From the NCBI GenBank assembly GCA_028280915.1, contig JANQKX010000099.1:1-10929 (forward strand): 10,929 nucleotides of DNA, written 5' to 3'. Shown here piece by piece: positions 7,183 through 10,929 of this stretch. Under the pieces are notes generated by a model. It did not search any database. It saw nothing but the letters and a program-made list of their open reading frames with translations, and had not been told where the DNA came from. This DNA is from Kiloniellaceae bacterium (GTDB lineage: Bacteria; Pseudomonadota; Alphaproteobacteria; Kiloniellales; Kiloniellaceae). Made by a program: the position numbers and the translations under genes. The stretch's first letter is position 1, and every line of letters starts with the position of its first letter.

Positions 7183-8442
7183 CTATTCCGCCGCCCGTCT
7201 TTTGGCCGGCGCGTCCAATAAATCCATCAGGCGATCGATACCCCGGTCCATGGCAAACTGGTCCCGCACCCGGTTCTGTCCGGCCTGGCCCAGTTGTCGG
7301 CGCAGCTGGGGTGCCGCAATGAGCCGCTGCAGCCCGACGGAGAGTTTTTCCGGGTCCTGAGGCGGCACCATGAGACCGGTTTTTTCCTGAAGGATCAGCT
7401 CAGGGATGGCCGAAACCTCGGTCGCCAGGCAGGGCAAACCTTGGCTTTGCGCTTCCATCAGCACATTGGGCAGGCCGTCCCGGTCCCCATCCCGGGCAAT
7501 GCGGCTGGCGAGGACAAAAATGTCGGCCAGACGGTATTGGGCGAGGACTTCCGTTTGCGGCTGGGCTCCGCGCCAGGTGATGCTGGGCGTCAGGCCCAGG
7601 AGATCCGCCTTGGCCTTTATGCCCTCGGCCATTTCACCGGCGCCGATATGGACCAGGCGCCAATGCAGGCTCTCCGGCAAGAGCGCCAGGGCATCCAGAA
7701 GGTCGGGATAGCCCTTTTTTTCCACCAAACGGCCCACCGAAAAAAGGGACACAGGGTTTTCCGGGTCGGAGCCGTCGGCAATGCTGTAGCGCGGTTGCGG
7801 TGGGTCGAAGCGGTCGAAATCAAGCCCGTGATAGACCAGGTGCACCCGCGCCGGATCGGGGGCCAAGGATCTCAGTTCTTGGGCGCCGACCGCGCTGCAG
7901 GTGACCAGCCACTCCGCCTCGGCCAGTTTCTGCCGGCTGTCCCAGGCCGCCGAGGTCCAGATGTCCTTGGCGTGGGCCGAGATGGACCAGGGCAGGCCGG
8001 TCATCAACGCGGCATAGCGGGTGACGGAGGCGGGCGTGTGCAAAAAATGGGCGTAGAGCCAGGAGATGCCGGCCGGTAATTCCGCCGCCAGGACGCAGGC
8101 CTGGCCGAAACGGCGCAGGCGGTTGCGGGTCGGATCCCGCCGCCAGTCCCGAAAGAACGCGCCCAGGGCTCGGCGGTAGCCTGGCAGCCGCCGGGCGTGA
8201 TGCCAGGCCCGCCAGACTCGCGCCCGCTCGTCGCTCAAATACTCAGGCAGATAAAGGATCGGCGCCTTGATTTCGTCATGCACGGGGTGGGTGGCCGGGT
8301 CGGTGGGGTGCCGCAGGGAAACCAGTTGCAGGGCGAGGCCGCGCTTTTCCAGGGCGAGAATTTCCTGCGCGATAAAGGTCTCGGAAAGGCGCGGGTAGCC
8401 CTTTAGCACCACGGCCAGGCGGGCGGGTGTATGCGCCGGCAT
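7183..8442 (-). CDS. GT4-family glycosyltransferase of the WcaL/colanic-acid-like type
   Basis: Predicted GT-B glycosyltransferase of 419 residues. The N-terminus LAVVLKGYPRLSETFIAQEI holds the YPRLSETF motif (16-23) of WcaL-like exopolysaccharide glycosyltransferases. The middle has SISAHAKDIW and VYHGLDFDRF. The donor domain has LFSVGRLVEKKGYPDLLDAL, then DGLPNVLMEA, where D322 takes the place of the first glutamate of E-x7-E and E330 the second; this variant is common in the subgroup. I chose the ATG at 8442, which makes TGATG with the upstream stop. The same frame stays open 99 codons further upstream, but that part is arginine/proline/histidine-rich shadow sequence inside the preceding gene. 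No signal peptide or membrane helix. Product sugar unknown, though the family points to extracellular or cell-surface glycan assembly. Confidence 0.92.
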   Translation of the reverse strand: MPAHTPARLAVVLKGYPRLSETFIAQEILALEKRGLALQLVSLRHPTDPATHPVHDEIKAPILYLPEYLSDERARVWRAWHHARRLPGYRRALGAFFRDWRRDPTRNRLRRFGQACVLAAELPAGISWLYAHFLHTPASVTRYAALMTGLPWSISAHAKDIWTSAAWDSRQKLAEAEWLVTCSAVGAQELRSLAPDPARVHLVYHGLDFDRFDPPQPRYSIADGSDPENPVSLFSVGRLVEKKGYPDLLDALALLPESLHWRLVHIGAGEMAEGIKAKADLLGLTPSITWRGAQPQTEVLAQYRLADIFVLASRIARDGDRDGLPNVLMEAQSQGLPCLATEVSAIPELILQEKTGLMVPPQDPEKLSVGLQRLIAAPQLRRQLGQAGQNRVRDQFAMDRGIDRLMDLLDAPAKRRAAE

Positions 8443-9656
8443 CAGTCGGCTTGGGCCAGGGCCAGCGGCTGCTGCCGTCGCTTGAGCCATTGCCTCGCCA
8501 ATTTTTTCACGTTCTCCCGACCGTCCAGCAGTCCGGGCACCACGGTCGAGGAAGGCCGTGACTGCTGGGGCAGGTGGCGCAGGGCGGTGGCCATGGCGGC
8601 GGGGTTGCGAATGCCGTCGTCGATCAGCACCCGTACCAATCCCAGGTCCTGGGCCCGGGTGGCGCGGATGTACTGCTCCATGCGCGGCATGGTGCGGGGC
8701 ACGATGATGGCGGGCTTGTCGAAGGACAGGACCTCGCAAAAAGTGTTGTAGCCGCCCATGGAGACCACACCTACCGCTCGGTCGACGAGGGATTCCATGT
8801 GGGCATCGAAGGTGATGGCCTCCACGTCGGGCAGATTGTTGGCCCGTTCCAAAAATTCCCGCTGGGACTCGCCGTTCATAAAGGGCCCCAAGACCAGGAC
8901 CGCCGGCAAGGGCTGGTTTCGGTCGTACTCATAGGCGCGGAGCACCCAATCCATGATCTCCGCGCCGTCGCCGCCACCGCCCGCGGTGATCAACAGATAA
9001 GGGCCGTGAATTTTTTCCAGGGTCACCGGATTGGGATGGGTGGAGAGATTGCGCTTCAAATAACCGGTGTAGGTCATTTTTTTGCGCACACTGTCCGACA
9101 AATCGATGCCTTCCAGGGGATCGCAAATCTGGGGCAGCCCGTAAATCCAGATGTCGTCGAAGTACCGTTCCAGGGCGGGCACGGTCTGCTTGCGCTCCCA
9201 TTCCGGTGCGAGAAGCCCCGGTTCGTCCATCACGTCGCGCAGGCCGAGCACGCAGGGTGTGCCCCGCCGGCGCAGCAGCTTCAAGGTCTCTTCCACCTCG
9301 CCGCGCAGCCCAAGGGGTTCCTTGTCCACGATGAAAAGGTCCGGATCGTAAATCTTGGCCGTGTGCTCGATGATCGAGGCGCGCATGGCCAGGGTTTGCT
9401 CTACATCAATGAACAGCTTCAAGGAGGTATAGTCCCCGTTGCGCAGTTTAATGACACCGGGCACCCGGATGAAGTCCACGCGGGAGCGAAAATCGAACGA
9501 CCCAATAATCGGCGAGCCGGATAAAATGAGAACGGAGGTATTCTCGTCCGCTTCCACCAGGCAATGAGCGATCTCGCGGCAGCGCCGCAGATGGCCCAAG
9601 CCGAAGCTGTCGTGACTGTAAATTAGGACTTTCTTTTCCTTGCCGTTGCAGTGCAT
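8442..9656 (-). CDS. MurG-like GT-B glycosyltransferase, first gene of the operon
   Basis: Predicted glycosyltransferase of 404 residues. The N-terminal domain begins KKVLIYSHDSFGLGHLRR with the glycine loop GLGHLRR (19-25). The central loop is YLLITAGGGGDGAEIMDWVL, and the donor-binding segment is SMGGYNT (299-305) followed by FCEVLSFDKPAIIVPR and the MEQYIRA motif. This is the layout of MurG and family-28 C-terminal domains, and the same signature loops occur in the gene at 4185-5360. No signal peptide; cytoplasmic or membrane-peripheral. The ATG at 9656 has AGGA 6 nt upstream and faces the divergent intergenic region, so its promoter likely drives the whole leftward operon. The stop shares one base with the next ATG. 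Sugar specificity is unknown. The N-terminal residues before K8 are not conserved-looking, so a slightly later start is possible but no better site is seen. Confidence 0.88.
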   Translation of the reverse strand: MHCNGKEKKVLIYSHDSFGLGHLRRCREIAHCLVEADENTSVLILSGSPIIGSFDFRSRVDFIRVPGVIKLRNGDYTSLKLFIDVEQTLAMRASIIEHTAKIYDPDLFIVDKEPLGLRGEVEETLKLLRRRGTPCVLGLRDVMDEPGLLAPEWERKQTVPALERYFDDIWIYGLPQICDPLEGIDLSDSVRKKMTYTGYLKRNLSTHPNPVTLEKIHGPYLLITAGGGGDGAEIMDWVLRAYEYDRNQPLPAVLVLGPFMNGESQREFLERANNLPDVEAITFDAHMESLVDRAVGVVSMGGYNTFCEVLSFDKPAIIVPRTMPRMEQYIRATRAQDLGLVRVLIDDGIRNPAAMATALRHLPQQSRPSSTVVPGLLDGRENVKKLARQWLKRRQQPLALAQAD

Positions 9657-9661
9657 CGTTC

Positions 9662-9666
9662 GTCCT
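9662..9666 (-). promoter_or_regulatory. Ribosome-binding site of the first operon gene
   Basis: Minus-strand AGGA with 6 nt to the ATG at 9656. It is the only purine-rich site at suitable spacing and supports that start. Confidence 0.55.
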
Positions 9667-9685
9667 ATCGCGATGAAGCCATCGG

Positions 9686-9694
9686 ACTATGCCA
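9686..9694 (-). promoter_or_regulatory. Candidate extended -10 promoter element for the leftward operon
   Basis: The minus strand reads TGG-CATAGT, an extended -10 (TGn) followed by a 4/6 match to TATAAT, giving a leader of about 20 nt before the ATG at 9656 with the ribosome-binding site inside it. No good -35 lies 16-18 nt upstream; TTGACC at 9703-9708 is too close. It overlaps the palindrome CTATG-C-CATAG, so an operator role competes with this reading. Confidence 0.25.
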
Positions 9695-9697
9695 TAG
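9687..9697. repeat. Perfect palindrome CTATG-C-CATAG
   Basis: An 11-bp perfect inverted repeat 30 bp upstream of the leftward operon's start codon, overlapping its candidate -10 element. Size and location fit a repressor half-site pair, but it is short enough to occur by chance. Confidence 0.3.
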
Positions 9698-9708
9698 GAA
9701 ACGGTCAA
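9692..9708 (-). promoter_or_regulatory. TTGACC-N5-CTATGG element, leftward copy
   Basis: Minus strand TTGACC-GTTTC-CTATGG. The same 12 fixed bases at the same spacing recur on the plus strand at 9787-9803, pointing at the divergent gene. The copy ends 35 nt before the start at 9656. Spacing is too short for a sigma-70 -35/-10 pair, so a shared activator or repressor site is the simpler reading. Confidence 0.35.
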
Positions 9709-9740
9709 ACGAAAAGGGGCTTTAGGGAGCAAAAACAACT

Positions 9741-9753
9741 GCTTCCCGGAAGC
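9741..9753. repeat. Central perfect palindrome GCTTCC-C-GGAAGC in the divergent intergenic region
   Basis: Six-base arms around a single central base, centred on 9747, close to the midpoint of the region between the two start codons and between the two candidate promoters. Such a position suits an operator controlling both directions. Overlapping CCCGG/CCGGG arms (9745-9759) could also fold in RNA, but no transcript is expected to begin upstream of it. Confidence 0.35.
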
Positions 9754-9775
9754 GCCGGGGGACAGAATTGCCTGG

Positions 9776-9804
9776 TTTACCGGGACTTGACCATCGGCTA
9801 TGGT
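9776..9804 (+). promoter_or_regulatory. Candidate sigma-70-type promoter for the ABC exporter gene
   Basis: TTTACC (9776-9781) and TATGGT (9799-9804) are separated by exactly 17 nt, each matching consensus at 4 of 6 positions. Transcription would begin near 9811, leaving a leader of about 42 nt to the ATG at 9853. The TTGACC-N5-CTATGG element lies within it and covers most of the -10. Confidence 0.4.
9787..9803 (+). promoter_or_regulatory. TTGACC-N5-CTATGG element, rightward copy
   Basis: Plus strand TTGACC-ATCGG-CTATGG, the partner of the minus-strand copy at 9692-9708. It ends 49 nt before the exporter start codon. The two copies face away from each other around the central palindrome. Confidence 0.35.
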
Positions 9805-9819
9805 CCCCTTGCGGGGCGA

Positions 9820-9835
9820 CAAGGCCGGGGCCTTG
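9820..9835 (+). repeat. Hairpin in the likely 5' leader of the exporter gene
   Basis: CAAGGCC-GG-GGCCTTG has perfect 7-bp arms; sterically it would form a stem of about 6 bp with a GC-rich tetraloop. It ends 17 nt before the ATG at 9853, and a smaller CCCC-TTGC-GGGG repeat (9805-9816) precedes it. No U-run follows, so it is not a terminator. An effect on translation of the exporter is possible, since the gene has only a weak ribosome-binding site. Confidence 0.4.
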
Positions 9836-9852
9836 GGAAAAGTTAGCGGGCG

Positions 9853-10929
9853 ATGGAACGCAATCTCTTCAAGTACATATGGCATCACAGCCGGTCGGAG
9901 CAGTTGGCAATACTGTTTCTCGTCTTGCTGTCCATGCCGTTTTATTTCCTATCCCTGGACATTCCCAAATCCATCGTCAACAAGGGCATCCAGGGTCAGG
10001 GATTCGGAGGCGTCGGCTCGACGCAGACTTTCCTGGCCTTTGACCTGCCTTTCGGCGAGACCCTTTTTGGCGAGCCGGTCCCCATTTTCGGTGGTTTTGA
10101 TCTGGAACAGCAGGGCTTGCTGCTGGCGCTGAGTTTTACCTTCCTGGCCTTGGTGATGGTCAACGGCCTCTTTAAGTTCGTGATCAACACGCAAAAGGGC
10201 CGTTTGGGCGAGCGCATGCTGCGGCGCCTGCGGTATGAGTTGTCGGACCGGATCCTGCGCTTTCCCCTGCTGCAGATCCGCCGGGTCAAGCAGGCCGAGA
10301 TGGCGACCATGATCAAGGACGAGGTGGAGCCCTTGGGCGGCTTCATCGGCGATGCTTTCGTGACACCGGCCTTTCTCGGCGGGCAGGCGATCACCGCCTT
10401 GGCCTTTATCATCGTGCAATCGGTCTGGCTCGGGCTCATCGCCGCGGCCATCGTGCTGGTGCAGGCGATCCTGATCCCCCGTTTGCGCCGCCGCATCCTC
10501 ATCCTGGGGCGGGAGCGGCAGCTGACCGCCCGCCAGCTGGCCGGCCGCATCGGCGAACTGGTGGACGGCGCGGTGGAAATCCAAGCCCACGATACCAGTA
10601 ACTGGGAACGCACGGACATCGCCTCCCGTCTGGGCCGGATCTTCAAGATCCGCTACGACATCTATCAGCGTAAGTTTTTCGTCAAGTTCCTGAACAACCT
10701 CCTGGCCCAGTTCACGCCCTTTATCTTCTACGCGGGCGGCGGGCTCTTGGCCCTGCAGGGGCGCTTGGACATCGGCGCCTTGGTGGCGGTGATCGCCGCC
10801 TATAAGGATCTGCCGGGGCCGGTGAAGGAACTGATTGACTGGGATCAACGCCGCGCCGACGTGCAAATCAAGTACGATCAGGTCATCGAGCAGTTCCAGC
10901 CGCCGGTGCTGATCGACCCGGACAACCAA
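9853..10929 (+). CDS. ABC exporter, transmembrane domain (MsbA/type-1 fold), C-terminal half beyond the window
   Basis: The frame is open from the ATG at 9853 for 359 codons to the window edge. It begins MERNLFKYIWHHSRSEQ, then TM1 (about 18-35). A long loop (about 36-85, with GIQGQGFGG) leads to TM2 (about 88-110). The elbow region KGRLGERMLRRLRYELSDRI and the coupling-helix-like segment MATMIKDEVEPLGGFI follow. Later come a TM3/TM4 pair (about 168-205), DTSNWERTDIASRL, and TM5/TM6 (about 275-325) with ALQGRLDIGALVAVIAAYKD, the usual end of an exporter transmembrane domain. The first extracytoplasmic loop is longer than in MsbA-like proteins. Walker motifs are absent here; the ATPase domain should lie just past the edge if the chain is a usual half-transporter. 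Divergent placement from four glycosyltransferase genes suggests export of a glycan or glycolipid. A long frame on the opposite strand is a codon-bias shadow. Confidence 0.9.
   Translation, partial: MERNLFKYIWHHSRSEQLAILFLVLLSMPFYFLSLDIPKSIVNKGIQGQGFGGVGSTQTFLAFDLPFGETLFGEPVPIFGGFDLEQQGLLLALSFTFLALVMVNGLFKFVINTQKGRLGERMLRRLRYELSDRILRFPLLQIRRVKQAEMATMIKDEVEPLGGFIGDAFVTPAFLGGQAITALAFIIVQSVWLGLIAAAIVLVQAILIPRLRRRILILGRERQLTARQLAGRIGELVDGAVEIQAHDTSNWERTDIASRLGRIFKIRYDIYQRKFFVKFLNNLLAQFTPFIFYAGGGLLALQGRLDIGALVAVIAAYKDLPGPVKELIDWDQRRADVQIKYDQVIEQFQPPVLIDPDNQ

Noticed and set aside
8443..8739. 99-codon upstream extension of the WcaL-like glycosyltransferase
   Set aside because: Lies wholly inside the preceding gene in another frame, is R/P/H-rich, and the ATG at 8442 makes a coupled TGATG and starts right at the conserved domain.
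9787..9804. TTGACC and TATGGT read as a -35/-10 pair
   Set aside because: Only 6 nt separate them; the TTTACC at 9776 with a 17-nt spacer is the workable -35.
9820..9835. Hairpin as an intrinsic terminator
   Set aside because: No T-run follows on either strand, and it lies between two divergent start codons where no transcript should end.
9448..9888. 146-codon minus-strand frame across the divergent intergenic region
   Set aside because: Overlaps the true start of the first glycosyltransferase in another frame and covers the regulatory elements; no domain or ribosome-binding site.
9949..10929. Long open frame of 326 codons on the minus strand opposite the exporter gene
   Set aside because: It is the complement of a clear ABC exporter domain, is rich in Q, H, D and R with no domain motif, and arises from high-GC codon bias.

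Overview
The window is a gene-dense stretch of high-GC bacterial DNA. The codon style, the families present and the tightly packed operon fit an alphaproteobacterium, perhaps Rhodospirillales or a relative. That placement rests on family resemblance from memory, not on a marker gene. No rRNA, tRNA, CRISPR array, insertion sequence, phage gene or convincing terminator is visible, and no stretch over 300 bases lacks a gene.

Layout: one divergent intergenic region (9657-9852, 196 bp) separates two transcription units. To its left, nine genes read leftward in an unbroken series from 9656 past the left edge, with junctions between an 8-nt overlap and a 7-nt gap. In transcription order they are: a MurG-like GT-B glycosyltransferase (8442-9656), a WcaL-like GT4 glycosyltransferase (7183-8442), a second GT4 glycosyltransferase (6021-7175), a histidine phosphatase (5353-6015), a second MurG-like glycosyltransferase (4185-5360), a cytoplasmic CE4/NodB-like deacetylase (3382-4188), a small two-helix membrane protein (2784-3380), a double-NBD oligopeptide/oligosaccharide importer ATPase (883-2787) and an OppB/DppB-type permease (1-878, cut by the edge). 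To the right, one gene (from 9853, cut by the right edge) encodes the transmembrane half of an MsbA-type ABC exporter.

How the genes may work together (inference): four glycosyltransferases, a deacetylase without a signal peptide and a phosphatase look like a cytoplasmic pathway building a short, partly de-N-acetylated glycan or glycolipid. The divergent ABC exporter is the natural candidate to move it across the inner membrane. A membrane protein and a Dpp/Opp-class importer are translationally coupled to the end of the biosynthetic genes, so import may be linked to the same physiology or merely share the transcript. No Wzx/Wzy polymerase, initiating phosphoglycosyltransferase or nucleotide-sugar enzyme is present, so this is not a complete classical capsule or O-antigen locus.

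The intergenic region holds two oppositely oriented copies of TTGACC-N5-CTATGG, a central perfect palindrome and a hairpin in the likely exporter leader. This suggests coordinated control of synthesis and export. A second inverted repeat sits at the ribosome-binding site of the small membrane protein, where the biosynthetic part of the operon meets the importer part.
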